A DNA stretch of 64,000 bases from Pantoea sp. SOD02 (GCF_024707505.1 NZ_CP102604.1:1550001-1614000), one strand, 5' to 3'; shown: positions 19,854 through 28,719, counted from the first letter of the stretch. Translations and numbers: made by a program. The notes: generated by a model not told the origin, from the letters alone.

Positions 19854-20944
19854 CAGGCAACCTCCTGCTGGGATGCGATTAAATCGTGACGACACTGCAT
19901 TAATGGCTGAATACGTTCACCGAAATCTTCGATGCCTTGCAGGAAGTCGTCGAAGGTGAGCAACACGCCTTGCGTGCCATCTACTAAAGCAACCTCATCC
20001 AACATTCGTGCCACATTGGCGTAAGAACCCACCAGCGTGCCCATGTTGATGTTGACGGCGGAAGTTGGATCGGCCATCTGGCGCACGTTGGTGTCGCTAC
20101 CGGATTTGGTATCCTGCTGACTTTGCGTGGTGAGCCAGGCGAGCGCCTCTTCATCGGCTCCGGCTTTGTAGTGCTCCCATTTGGCGCGTGCGGCTTCGTC
20201 GCTTTCGGCGGCAATGATCATAAACAGCACATAAGAACCGACGTCGCGGCCCGCTTTATCGGCAGCTTGTTTCATGCGCGCGGCGGTTGGCGCGAAGGCG
20301 GTTGGCGTGTTGACGCCTTTGCCAAAGCAGAAGTTGTAATCGGCATGCTGCGCCGAGAACGCCATGCCCGCATCGCTCTGGCCGGCGCAGATCACTTTCA
20401 TCGGTTTCTGCGGCTGCGGGCTGACGCGGCAATCGTTCATAGTAAAGAACTCGCCTTTGAAGTCGCTCTGGCCGGTGCCCCACAGATCGCGCAGCACGGT
20501 GACGTATTCGGTCAGATATTCGTAACGACTGGAGAAGTAGGCATCGCCCGGCCACAAGCCCATCTGCTCGTACTCGGGTTTCTGCCAGCCGGTGACGAGG
20601 TTGACGCCGAAGCGGCCATTGGAGATGGAATCAATGGTGGAGGCCATACGCGCCACAATCGCGGGCGGTAAGGTGAGCGTGGCGGCGGTGGCGTAGATCT
20701 CAATGCGTGAGGTCACCGCCGCGAGTCCCGCCATCAGCGTGAAGGATTCGAGGTTGTGATCCCAAAACTCGGTTTTACCGCCAAAGCCGCGCAGCTTGAT
20801 CATCGAAAGGGCAAAGTCGAAATGATAATGCTCCGCTTTCAGCACGATCTCTTTGTTCAGTTCAAAGGTCGGTTTGTATTGCGGCGCATGGGTGGAGATC
20901 AGCCAGCCGTTATTACCAATCGGGATAAAGACGCCAATTTTCAT
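19853..20944 (-). CDS. rutA: Pyrimidine monooxygenase RutA
   Basis: 363 residues from the ATG at 20944 ([17 protein letters not shown]), with GAGAGG 6 bases upstream; the open frame continues upstream to 21172 but is not conserved. Bacterial luciferase-like FMN monooxygenase that opens the uracil ring between N3 and C4: GGRF-type [35 protein letters not shown]. First gene of rutABCDFG, divergent from rutR. Confidence 0.96.
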   Translation of the reverse strand: MKIGVFIPIGNNGWLISTHAPQYKPTFELNKEIVLKAEHYHFDFALSMIKLRGFGGKTEFWDHNLESFTLMAGLAAVTSRIEIYATAATLTLPPAIVARMASTIDSISNGRFGVNLVTGWQKPEYEQMGLWPGDAYFSSRYEYLTEYVTVLRDLWGTGQSDFKGEFFTMNDCRVSPQPQKPMKVICAGQSDAGMAFSAQHADYNFCFGKGVNTPTAFAPTAARMKQAADKAGRDVGSYVLFMIIAAESDEAARAKWEHYKAGADEEALAWLTTQSQQDTKSGSDTNVRQMADPTSAVNINMGTLVGSYANVARMLDEVALVDGTQGVLLTFDDFLQGIEDFGERIQPLMQCRHDLIASQQEVA

Positions 20945-21120
20945 GTGAAACCTCTCTGCATTAGACGGGGACTGCTTCACGCGCTGCGCTGCTTCCTGCA
21001 CGCATCCTGCGGGCGGCGCTCCATCACAAAATTGCAAAGGCTGTGCCACATTTTCAAAAGACTTAAATAACAATGTGTTAAAAGTAGCGATATTTGTAAG
21101 CTGGAGTAATTGGTCCAATT

Positions 21121-21136
21121 CAGACCGTTTGGTCAA
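21121..21136. promoter_or_regulatory. Putative RutR operator
   Basis: CAGACCGTTTGGTCAA resembles the RutR consensus TTGACCANNTGGTCAA. A partial site, TTGGTCCAA, lies just before it at 21110-21118. The position in the rutA-rutR divergent region is where RutR represses the rut operon in the absence of uracil or thymine. Confidence 0.7.
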
Positions 21137-21251
21137 AACGTTCTGCACGTTTTTCATGCGCGACATGGTCAAAAAAGGTGCAGGCAGGCGATTAGGCAGG
21201 AAAGAGGGCCTTTGTTATGATGCGTTCACGCAGGACGGAAGAGGTAACAGT

Positions 21252-21887
21252 GTGAAAAGCGATGAAAAAAAACCGGGACGCCGTTCGCGTGCGGTCGCCG
21301 CAAAGCGGGCAGCCATTCTGGAAGCGGCATTAGCCTTCTTCTCGCAATACGGCATTCACGGCACCAGCCTGGATAAAGTGGCGGAGCGTGCCGACGTCTC
21401 GAAAACCAATCTGCTGTATTACTATCCGTCGAAAGAAGTGCTGTATGTGGCCGTTTTAAAAGAGATTCTTGATGTGTGGCTGGCACCATTGCGTGCGCTG
21501 CAGCACGATCACGATCCGCTGACGGCCATTCGTCAATACATTCGGCTCAAACTGGAAGTCTCGCGCGATCATCCGCAAGCTTCACGGTTGTTCTGCCTTG
21601 AGATGTTGCAAGGCGCGCCACTGCTGAAAGGTGAACTGGCCGGTGATTTAAAAGCGCTGGTGGATGAGAAAGCGGCGATTATCGAGCAGTGGATCGCTGA
21701 AGGGCGGCTGGCGGGCGTGCAGCCGCAGCACCTGTTTTTCCTGCTGTGGGCGACCACGCAGCACTATGCGGATTTCGCCTCGCAGGTGGAAGCGATTACC
21801 GGCCAGACGTTGAACGATGCGGCGTTCTTTGAACAGACGCTGGAAAATGTGCAACGCATGATTATTGAAGGGATCCGCGTGCGCTGA
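21252..21887 (+). CDS. rutR: TetR-family regulator RutR
   Basis: 211 residues from a GTG at 21252 with GAGG 7 bases upstream; the open frame before it is unconserved. N-terminal TetR helix-turn-helix (ILEAALAFFSQYGIHGTSLDKVAERADVSKTNLLYYYPSKE split over residues about 24-64), then the ligand domain with SRDHPQASRLFCLEML. RutR senses uracil and thymine and controls rut and other pyrimidine-linked genes. putA/putP, which follow rutR in E. coli, are not here. Confidence 0.95.
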   Translation: MKSDEKKPGRRSRAVAAKRAAILEAALAFFSQYGIHGTSLDKVAERADVSKTNLLYYYPSKEVLYVAVLKEILDVWLAPLRALQHDHDPLTAIRQYIRLKLEVSRDHPQASRLFCLEMLQGAPLLKGELAGDLKALVDEKAAIIEQWIAEGRLAGVQPQHLFFLLWATTQHYADFASQVEAITGQTLNDAAFFEQTLENVQRMIIEGIRVR

Positions 21888-21910
21888 TCCCGCTGGTTCA
21901 AGGAGAGTGC

Positions 21911-22885
21911 ATGGATTCGTTATCACAATTGACGTTAGGCGCGGCGGTCACGGTTGCGGTGATGGGCAAACGCGTTCCGCTGTGGCAAGCGGCGCTGGTA
22001 GGCGCGGTGGCGGGCACCTTGCCGGATCTCGATGTGTTTATCGATCACGGCGATGCTATCCGCAATATGACGCTGCATCGTACCGAAAGTCATGCGCTGA
22101 TATTCCTCACCTTATTTGCACCGCTGCTCGGCTGGCTGGTGGCTGGTGCGACACGCAGTCGCGCACATTGGCGCGGCTGGACGCTGGCGATGTGGCTGGC
22201 GCTAATAACGCATCCGCTGCTGGATCTCACCACGGTTTACGGCACGCAGCTGGGCCTGCCGCTCACCGATTTCCCCTATGCCATTGGCAGCATGTACATC
22301 ATCGATCCGCTGTATACCTTGCCGTTGCTGATTGCGCTGCTGGTGGCTCTATGGCGGCGTGATGCGGTGGGTTTGCGCTGGAATCAGGCGGGATTGCTGG
22401 TGAGTACGCTCTATCTCGGCTGGAGCATGGTGGCACAAAGCATCGCGACTCAGCACATTGAGCAAGCGCTGACGCAGCAATCGGTGCAGCCCGAGCAATT
22501 GCTGGTGACGCCGACCGCGTTTAATACGCTGGTGTGGCGCACGGTGATCATGACGCCGGATCGTTATGGCGAAGCCTATTGGTCGCTATTGTCGCCCGGG
22601 CGTCCGCTGCAGATAAGCTGGCACGACCGTCAGCCCGCGCTGTTTGCACCGTTCAAAGGGCAATGGCACGCCGAGCGTGTGGCGTGGTTTAGTCATGGTT
22701 TTTACGCGATGAAGCAGCAGGGCGATCGTACGTTGATCAGCGATTTGCGCATGGGTGAAGAGCCGGATTACACCTTTACCTTTAATCTGGGATCGCCGCA
22801 GTCGCCGGAAGTGGCTCCTCAGCGTGAACCTTCGATGCGGCCCTCGCTGGCGCAGGCATGGCACAAACTCCGCGAGCGACTCTGA
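21911..22885 (+). CDS. YdjM-type membrane-bound metal-dependent hydrolase
   Basis: 324 residues. Four or so hydrophobic segments in the first 180 residues, with metal-ligand-like motifs PDLDVFIDHGD, HRTESHALIF and ITHPLLDLTT, as in the DUF457/YdjM family; the C-terminal third is soluble. Starts 23 bases after rutR with AAGGAGAG before the ATG, so it may be co-transcribed with rutR. Substrate unknown. Confidence 0.8.
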   Translation: MDSLSQLTLGAAVTVAVMGKRVPLWQAALVGAVAGTLPDLDVFIDHGDAIRNMTLHRTESHALIFLTLFAPLLGWLVAGATRSRAHWRGWTLAMWLALITHPLLDLTTVYGTQLGLPLTDFPYAIGSMYIIDPLYTLPLLIALLVALWRRDAVGLRWNQAGLLVSTLYLGWSMVAQSIATQHIEQALTQQSVQPEQLLVTPTAFNTLVWRTVIMTPDRYGEAYWSLLSPGRPLQISWHDRQPALFAPFKGQWHAERVAWFSHGFYAMKQQGDRTLISDLRMGEEPDYTFTFNLGSPQSPEVAPQREPSMRPSLAQAWHKLRERL

Positions 22886-22888
22886 TTT

Positions 22889-23246
22889 GTAGGGTCGCCA
22901 TTTATGGCGACCAATGCTTATGGCTATCTGGTTGCATTTTTCTTTAGGATTGCTATCCGTGCGGGCTCTGACACATCTGCTACGTCACGGGCCGTCCTCG
23001 CGCCGCTAGCGCGGTGCCTTCGGCTTTCACGTCGTGCCGACGGACCATTCGGGGATCGGCCCTCCTGGCCGGCCCCGAACTGCCTCACGCATCCATGCGC
23101 GAGGCTCCTGGCCCAACGTTAAAGCCTCAGCGCTGCGGATAGCCCTTTTGCCGCAGCAGACGCGTCAGCGCCTCTGGCAAATGTGTCCCCGGCCAGCGCA
23201 CGGGCGATTGCCTTAAATAACAAGCATTACGCCATTCATGGCAACC
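22889..23246. repeat. MITE-like repeat, copy 1
   Basis: About 358 bp filling the gap between the hydrolase gene and cycA. The left end has a perfect hairpin GGTCGCCAT-TT-ATGGCGACC (22893-22912) and the right end has the imperfect inverted version GCCAT-TC-ATGGCAACC near 23231-23246; AATGCTTA/AAGCATTA also lies inside both ends. The internal 22962-23193 segment recurs inverted at about 54661-54893 with roughly nine bases in ten matching by eye. No credible protein is encoded; short ORFs on both strands (for example with the string RQRLWQ) come from the repeat itself. Confidence 0.75.
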
Positions 23247-23254
23247 GGTAACTT

Positions 23255-24646
23255 TTACGCTTTACGACGACGTAACAACCAGCCCATGGTCAACATCACA
23301 AACCACAGCGGCGTTATCATCAGCGCCTGACGGGTATCTTCCTGCAGCGTCAACAGCACCAGCACAAAGGCGAAGAACGCCATGCACGCCCAGCACATAA
23401 ACTTACCCAGCGGCATTTTGAACGTCGATTCGGCATGACGTTGTGGATGCTGCTTACGGTACGCCAGATAGCTGCACAGGATGATGGTCCAGACGAACAT
23501 AAACAGAATCGCCGACACCGTAGTGACCATGGTGAACACTGTCATCACATCCGGAATCAGGTAGATCAGCGCCACGCCGGCCAGCAAACACAGGCAGGAG
23601 AAGAACAGGCCGGTGGTTGGCACCGCACGCGCTGAGAGGCGACCAAAGGCTTTATGCGCCACGCCTTGTTCCGCCAGGCCGTACAACATGCGGCTGGTGG
23701 AGAAGATACCGCTATTAGCGGAAGAGGCGGCGGAGGTCAGCACCACGAAGTTGACGATGCTGGCAGCAGCAGGCAAGCCAATCAGCACAAACATCTCAAC
23801 GAACGGGCTGCGATTTGGTAGCACATGATTCCACGGCGTTACCGCCATAATCACCATCAGCGCCAGCACGTAAAACATAATGATACGCAGTGGAATGGCG
23901 TTGATCGCGCGTGGCAGAACTTTGTGCGGATCTTTGGTTTCTGCTGCCGCAGTGCCAACCAGCTCAATACCGACAAAGGCGAAAACCGCAATCTGGAAGC
24001 CGGCAAAGAAGCCGCTTAGTCCTTTCGGAAACATGCCGCCGTGATCCCAGATATTGCTCAGGGAAGCGGTGCCACCGTTCGGCGACGGATAATGCATGCT
24101 CACCAGCACAATGCCGGTAATAATCAGCGCCACAATGGCGACGATTTTAATAATCGCGAACCAGAACTCCATCTCACCAAACAGCTTCACCGTGGCGATG
24201 TTCAACGCCAGGAAGACAAAGACGCACAGCAGAGCGCTCATCCAGATGGAGAAGTCCGGGAACCACAACTGGAAATAGGCGCTGATGGCGACCACATCGG
24301 CAATCCCGGTCACCACCCAACAGAACCAGTAAGTCCAGCCGGTAAAATAACCCGCCCATGGACCAAGTAAGTCAGCGGCGAAATCGCTAAAGGATTTGTA
24401 TTCGAGGTTGGATAACAGCAGTTCGCCCATGGCGCGCATGACGAAGAACAGCATAAAGCCAATGATCATATAGACGAAAATGATCGACGGACCCGCCAGA
24501 CTGATGGTTTTACCCGAGCCCATAAACAGCCCGGTGCCGATGGCGCCACCGATGGCAATCAGCTGGATGTGACGATTATGCAGGCTACGCTGGAGTTTAT
24601 CCGGCTGTTCGGCCTCAATGAGCGCCTCTTTTGATTGATCAACCAT
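23255..24646 (-). CDS. cycA: D-serine/D-alanine/glycine transporter CycA
   Basis: 463 residues, APC amino-acid permease with 12 hydrophobic segments. N-terminal NRHIQLIAIGGAIGTGLFMGSG, FAAGFQ-type FFAGFQIAVFAFVGIELVG, and VLTSAASSANSGIFSTSRML match E. coli CycA closely. Proton-coupled uptake of glycine, D-alanine, D-serine and D-cycloserine. E. coli cycA is located elsewhere on the chromosome. Confidence 0.93.
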   Translation of the reverse strand: MVDQSKEALIEAEQPDKLQRSLHNRHIQLIAIGGAIGTGLFMGSGKTISLAGPSIIFVYMIIGFMLFFVMRAMGELLLSNLEYKSFSDFAADLLGPWAGYFTGWTYWFCWVVTGIADVVAISAYFQLWFPDFSIWMSALLCVFVFLALNIATVKLFGEMEFWFAIIKIVAIVALIITGIVLVSMHYPSPNGGTASLSNIWDHGGMFPKGLSGFFAGFQIAVFAFVGIELVGTAAAETKDPHKVLPRAINAIPLRIIMFYVLALMVIMAVTPWNHVLPNRSPFVEMFVLIGLPAAASIVNFVVLTSAASSANSGIFSTSRMLYGLAEQGVAHKAFGRLSARAVPTTGLFFSCLCLLAGVALIYLIPDVMTVFTMVTTVSAILFMFVWTIILCSYLAYRKQHPQRHAESTFKMPLGKFMCWACMAFFAFVLVLLTLQEDTRQALMITPLWFVMLTMGWLLRRRKA

Positions 24647-24703
24647 AAATTATTCTTTCCTGTCGGGATGTTGTGTCAGCTATGTCAGCTCTAATGGCTG
24701 TTT

Positions 24704-24826
24704 TGCCCGTCATACTTCAAGCCGCAGATGCGTTGGCTACGCGTGTTCACCCCAGTCACTTACTAAAGTAAGCTCCTGAGGATTCACACACTTGCCGCCT
24801 TCCTGCGGCTCGAATTATTTAGGGCA
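24704..24826. repeat. 123-bp intergenic imperfect palindrome
   Basis: Lies in the 417-base gap between cycA and the extensin gene. It is bounded by TGCCC (24704) and GGGCA (24826), with inner complementary segments AGCCGCAG and CTGCGGCT and a central CTTACT-AA-AGTAAG hairpin. The type, ending in CGAATTATTTAGGG, is familiar to me as a dispersed non-coding repeat of Enterobacterales (Serratia, Yersinia, Erwinia). The rest of the gap (to 25063) shows no gene. Confidence 0.65.
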
Positions 24827-25063
24827 ATCGTTATGAGCCGTTGTATAGGCAAGTGGCATAAGATAGTGGAAAGCTAAGCAGTGTCGGTAATGGTTTTTCC
24901 CCCTTTGTGACCTTTTACGCGCTTTGCTGTGTCAGTAATTATTTACAGAGTTTAAAGCGCAGTCATTTTGCGTAAATCTTCAACAATTAAGCGATTTACG
25001 TCACTTTCCGCACGCATGACTTCTACACTTGTTAGTTCATTTCATCAGGAAAAGTGAGGCATT

Positions 25064-25762
25064 GTGCGCGCTCTGTTCGCCGTCGCGTTGCTGGCTGTTT
25101 GCGGCTGGCTCAGTTTGCCGTGGTTGAAAACCCATCTGCCGCCTCAGTGGAATCCCTTCACGCCGCTTAAGGTCACCGATCCGCCCGGTTGGATGACGCG
25201 CTACAAGTTGAAAAAGCTGAGTGGCGATCCTGCCGCCTGCATGGCGGTGATGCGGCAAGCCAGTGAACAGCGGCTGGTGCAGTTTCGCGCCGTGCCGCCG
25301 ATGCAGGGTGATTGTCCGATTGAGCAGCCGCTACGCATCAGCGGCTATGGCGATGTTTCTCTTAGCAGCAGTTTTCTCGCCAGCTGTCCAATGGCGGTGA
25401 CCAGCACCATGTTCGTGATTAACAGCGACAGCGCGTTGCGCCAGGCCGGTTTTGACAGCCCGCTGAAACGCATTGCCCATGTTGGCAGCTACGCTTGTCG
25501 CAATATCTATCATCGTCAGGAAGGGCGTTTGAGTGAGCACGCCAGCGCTGATGCCTGGGATATAACCGGATTTCAGCTGGCGAGCGGGCGTTGGTTACAG
25601 GTAGGGAAAAACTGGCAACAGCCGGAGGATGCGGCGGCAGGACTGCATGCGCTGTGGCGTAACGGCTGCGCCACATTCGGTAATGCGCTGGGGCCTGATT
25701 ACAACGCTGCGCATGCCAGCCATTTTCATCTCGGCATGCGCGGCTCAGGTTACTGTCGTTAG
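25064..25762 (+). CDS. Extensin-family protein (peptidase M15-like fold)
   Basis: 232 residues from a GTG. An N-terminal hydrophobic segment (ALFAVALLAVCGWLSLPWL) acts as signal or anchor. The rest matches the extensin-like C-terminal domain: GDCPIEQPLRI, SCPMAVTSTMF, LSEHASADAWDITGF (metal-ligand His/Asp region) and the ending ASHFHLGMRGSGYC with the HxH motif and paired cysteines. Such proteins resemble D-Ala-D-Ala carboxypeptidases and probably act on peptidoglycan in the periplasm; no activity is proved. Convergent with the next gene and touching it with no spacer. Confidence 0.8.
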   Translation: MRALFAVALLAVCGWLSLPWLKTHLPPQWNPFTPLKVTDPPGWMTRYKLKKLSGDPAACMAVMRQASEQRLVQFRAVPPMQGDCPIEQPLRISGYGDVSLSSSFLASCPMAVTSTMFVINSDSALRQAGFDSPLKRIAHVGSYACRNIYHRQEGRLSEHASADAWDITGFQLASGRWLQVGKNWQQPEDAAAGLHALWRNGCATFGNALGPDYNAAHASHFHLGMRGSGYCR

Positions 25763-26437
25763 CTATACCGCAGGATTAAGTCCACGTTTTATCAGGAAAT
25801 GATTAGCCGGCCAGGAGAAAATAAAGCCAATCATTATTGCCAGCTGCAGCATAAACCAGAATGCCACCAGCAGCGGATTGACTTGCTCGTGCAGCACAAA
25901 CTTTAGGGCCAATGCCATAAAGATAAAAATACCTAATTGATAAATCAGCAGTGGGAAAATCTCGGTTTTCAACGCCAATAATAATGCGCTGCCAAATGAA
26001 TGTTTTTCACGTTGACGAATCGCCAGGAATTGAAATAGTAATCCGATGAACAATGAAACGATAATGCAAATAAGCGCCTGCATCCCAATCGTTGGATTAA
26101 AGGCAAATTGTTTTAGTAATGTGACTATCGGGATTGTCATTATATCGCCGAATATACAGGCCGCTGCGGATAATGAAGTGGAAATAAATATGGTTTGCCA
26201 GCTGGCATTACTGCGTATTTTTTGGGGAACCAGCAGCGCAAGTTTTTGCTGTTGTGAAGGCTTGCGGCCTAAGTACCACCAGGCTATCCAGCCAATAAAA
26301 GGCATATACAAGCCAGTAATAGGCCAAATGATATTCATCACCGCGACAGGATGCGGATGGCGGAACAGGTCTTTTAGAATCATCAGGGCAGTACAGCCGC
26401 CCAGAACAAGGAAAGGTAATGCCAACTGGTTCAACAT
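25763..26437 (-). CDS. DUF4396 membrane protein
   Basis: 224 residues if started at the ATG at 26437; a GTG at 26461 would add eight residues. Six or so hydrophobic segments; the N-terminal IIWPITGLYMPFIGWIAWWYLGRK and the late FIFSWPANHFLIKRGLNP are typical of the family. Function unknown. AT content is higher than in neighbouring genes, which hints at later acquisition. Confidence 0.75.
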   Translation of the reverse strand: MLNQLALPFLVLGGCTALMILKDLFRHPHPVAVMNIIWPITGLYMPFIGWIAWWYLGRKPSQQQKLALLVPQKIRSNASWQTIFISTSLSAAACIFGDIMTIPIVTLLKQFAFNPTIGMQALICIIVSLFIGLLFQFLAIRQREKHSFGSALLLALKTEIFPLLIYQLGIFIFMALALKFVLHEQVNPLLVAFWFMLQLAIMIGFIFSWPANHFLIKRGLNPAV

Positions 26438-26740
26438 AGTCTGTTCCGCTAAGTTTCCCACCTACCTGTGACAATACGTGTGAGCCGTTCTGTCGCATTG
26501 TCCCCCATTGCCTCTTTACCTTCATTTCTCATGCCGCGAGTATTAAGCGTAGCCGTGAATCAGCATGAGAGAAATCACATCATTACTAAAAGCATCATCT
26601 TAACCGCAGAAATAGGTGGGATTAAGATTAAGTAAAAACTAATGCACTGTAGAAATGGCGTTGATAGCAAAAGAATATGCTTTGCCATGCGTTAATTTTA
26701 GTTAATGACGATGCTAAAAATTTATCAATCTAACGTCCAT

Positions 26741-26764
26741 TTTCAATCAAACGGGTGATTGAAA
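26741..26764. promoter_or_regulatory. Dyad upstream of sdiA in a 566-base intergenic region
   Basis: TTTCAATCA and TGATTGAAA, perfect 9-bp arms around AACGGG, 240 bases before the sdiA start. It could be an operator or hairpin. The whole gap 26438-27003 is AT-rich; I see no gene in it and no convincing promoter. Confidence 0.45.
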
Positions 26765-27003
26765 CTACTTCAGAAAAATCCTATTCTAATCTGCTGAGGA
26801 ATTAAAGTTGTGAACCTGTTAACAAATAGCGTGAACTTACACATTTCCATTACGTTAAAGCATTGACATTAGAAGAGTTATGCCCGCTGCTGGAAAATAT
26901 GCTCTCTTTTCAATCAATATTTTTTGTCTGGCTAATTTATTTTTTTTGCGTTAACACGAATCAATTTCAGAATGTAAAAGCGTGAAACAGCGCTAAGGCA
27001 ATA

Positions 27004-27726
27004 ATGACGACCGATAATTATTTCGTCTGGCGAGACGAAATGGAAAATGAATTTCTGGCGCTAACGCAAGTGGCGCATTTGAAATCGCTATTGCAACAGC
27101 AGATTGAAAAGCTGGGTTTTGATTACTTCGCTTTTTTGGTTCAGCATCCGGTACCTTTTACCCGGCCGCGCCTGTTTTTGTTCAGTACGTACCCGGAAAG
27201 CTGGGTAAAACGCTATGAAAGTGAGAACTATTATGCGGTCGATCCGGTGCTATTACTCTGTCAGCGGCCGGGACGCGGTGTGGAATGGACGCGCGATTTA
27301 TTTACCGGTGCGGGTAATTTATGGGCGGAAGCTAACGCCGCAGGATTAATGAGCGGCTTTTCCTGCTCAGCAATGGCACCAAATCGTACCATTGGTATAT
27401 TATCAATTGCATCGACGCTTCACAGTAAGACCCAACACTTACGTGTACAGTTAGAGGTGAAACTGCATCTTCTGGCGGAACTGAGTTTGCGCGTGTTGGA
27501 GCGTCTGAATGACGATTCTATGGTCGTTTTATCTAACGATTTTAGTCAGCGTGAATTAGAAATTCTGAAATGGACGGCAGAAGGAAAAACGTCTGCGGAA
27601 ATTTCACTTATTTTAGCCATATCTGAACATACGGTGAATTTTCACCAAAAGAATATGCAAAAGCGTTTTAATGTTTCCAATAAAACGCAGATTGCCTGTT
27701 ATGCCGCAGCGGTTGGCCTGATATAA
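27004..27726 (+). CDS. sdiA: LuxR-type quorum-sensing regulator SdiA
   Basis: 240 residues, the E. coli SdiA length. Autoinducer-binding domain (about 1-165) with HPVPFTRPR, YPESWVKRY, YYAVDPVL and the conserved Trp in NLWAEA; C-terminal LuxR helix-turn-helix (175-240) with ILKWTAEGKTSAEISLI and TVNFHQKNMQKRFN. Binds acyl-homoserine lactones and then DNA. In E. coli SdiA has no synthase, but here an AHL synthase gene follows in the same direction. The yecF-uvrY-uvrC block downstream confirms orthology. Confidence 0.94.
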   Translation: MTTDNYFVWRDEMENEFLALTQVAHLKSLLQQQIEKLGFDYFAFLVQHPVPFTRPRLFLFSTYPESWVKRYESENYYAVDPVLLLCQRPGRGVEWTRDLFTGAGNLWAEANAAGLMSGFSCSAMAPNRTIGILSIASTLHSKTQHLRVQLEVKLHLLAELSLRVLERLNDDSMVVLSNDFSQRELEILKWTAEGKTSAEISLILAISEHTVNFHQKNMQKRFNVSNKTQIACYAAAVGLI

Positions 27727-27735
27727 CGAAAACGC

Positions 27736-27755
27736 AACTACTAATTTTAGTAGTT
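27736..27755. promoter_or_regulatory. Lux-box-like palindrome upstream of the AHL synthase gene
   Basis: AACTACTAATTTTAGTAGTT is a perfect 20-bp palindrome and fits the lux-box pattern NNCT-N12-AGNN exactly. It also resembles phz/rhl-type boxes. It lies 93 bases before the synthase ATG. If centred near -42, the start of transcription would be near 27788. It could instead be a weak sdiA terminator, but no T-run follows. Confidence 0.7.
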
Positions 27756-27847
27756 CCTTCTCTAGTGTCAGTTGTCTACCCTGCGCGCAATGTTGCCAGG
27801 CTGGCTCAAAGAAATCATTGCATACATGGGGATGTCAGAGGCGCATG

Positions 27848-28459
27848 ATGAAAGTAATTCAAACACAGCTTAAGGATATGCCGTCCTCACTGTTGGCAGA
27901 ACTGGGAACGTATCGCTATAGCGTGTTTGCGCGCGGTGAAGGGTGGTCGATTCCACCGCGATTAAGTACGCCAGGGCAAGAATACGATCGGTTTGATCGC
28001 TCGGATGTTACCTGGTTGATTGCCTGGAACGCTCGTCAGGGTATTTGTGGTTGCGCACGCTTGTTACCGTGGCATGAACCTGAGGTGCCTGAAGGTTTTG
28101 TTCTGCCTTTCGATCAGGAAAAGGTTTGGGAAATGTCGCGCTTCTCGGCGCGTCTTGAAGTAGACGCTGAGTTGCCACTGAGTATTTTGTGGCACTCGGT
28201 GCAATTAGCAGAACTGAGCGGCATGGAGTATTTGATCAGTTCGGCGACGCCGATGCTTGAGAAGATGTTTGAACAGCATCAGGTGGTCTACGAACCGCTC
28301 TCACCGGGCTTGATCCAATCTGAAGACAATCTGTTTGCCATTCGCATTCCGGTTGATCAACCTGCGCTGGCGGATAAGTATCGTGGTACGCGACGCTTTA
28401 GCCCGGAAGAGGTGCTGCCATCGCTGGGTGTTTCAGTGAATTGGCAATCACACAGCTAA
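27848..28459 (+). CDS. phzI: Acyl-homoserine-lactone synthase (LuxI/PhzI/ExpI family)
   Basis: 203 residues from the ATG at 27848, with AGAGG 6 bases upstream; a TTG frame from 27818 is less likely. The invariant LuxI residues are all present: Arg23, Phe27 and Trp33 (TYRYSVFARGEGW), Asp47 and Asp50 (EYDRFD), Arg71 (CARLL), Glu95 and Arg98 (WEMSRF). Makes AHL signals from S-adenosylmethionine and acyl-ACP. Next to sdiA, it is the kind of synthase proposed to be the ancestral partner of SdiA in Erwinia/Pantoea. The symbol could equally be expI. Confidence 0.9.
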   Translation: MKVIQTQLKDMPSSLLAELGTYRYSVFARGEGWSIPPRLSTPGQEYDRFDRSDVTWLIAWNARQGICGCARLLPWHEPEVPEGFVLPFDQEKVWEMSRFSARLEVDAELPLSILWHSVQLAELSGMEYLISSATPMLEKMFEQHQVVYEPLSPGLIQSEDNLFAIRIPVDQPALADKYRGTRRFSPEEVLPSLGVSVNWQSHS

Positions 28460-28462
28460 ATA

Positions 28463-28483
28463 CCCCGCGCATCGCGCGCGGGG
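28463..28483. terminator. Hairpin between phzI and yecF
   Basis: Stem CCCCGCGC / GCGCGGGG with loop ATCGC. No T-run on the plus strand; probably a shared end structure of the convergent genes. Confidence 0.5.
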
Positions 28484-28491
28484 CATATCGC

Positions 28492-28719
28492 TTATTGACG
28501 GTAAGCAGTTTTGATCTGACGAATCGTATTGTTAAATACTTCCGCCTGCGGCTTATCGCCTAACGAAGCTTGCACATAACGCTCCATGTTGATGATCACC
28601 TTACCGGCATCGGCTTGGCCCATTCCTTTCAGAATCAGCGTCACCATCATTTTCAGACAGGCGACTTCGTCTGCCAGCGCCTGCGTGTCTCGTGAAGTTG
28701 CGAAATCTTCATCACTCAT
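28492..28719 (-). CDS. yecF: YecF, DUF2594 family protein
   Basis: 75 residues from the ATG at 28719 with AAGGAG 7 bases upstream. Matches E. coli YecF: ALADEVACLKMMVTLILKGMGQADAGKV and the ending IRQIKTAYRQ. Function unknown. Its place between sdiA and uvrY is conserved in E. coli. Confidence 0.9.
   Translation of the reverse strand: MSDEDFATSRDTQALADEVACLKMMVTLILKGMGQADAGKVIINMERYVQASLGDKPQAEVFNNTIRQIKTAYRQ

Noticed and set aside
20945..21172. 76-residue N-terminal extension of RutA
   Set aside because: Lies in the rutA-rutR control region over the RutR operator; the ATG at 20944 has its own GAGAGG.
25763..27003. AT-rich DUF4396-sdiA region as a horizontally acquired island
   Set aside because: Only one gene and a gap; no mobility genes and sdiA itself is in its ancestral context.
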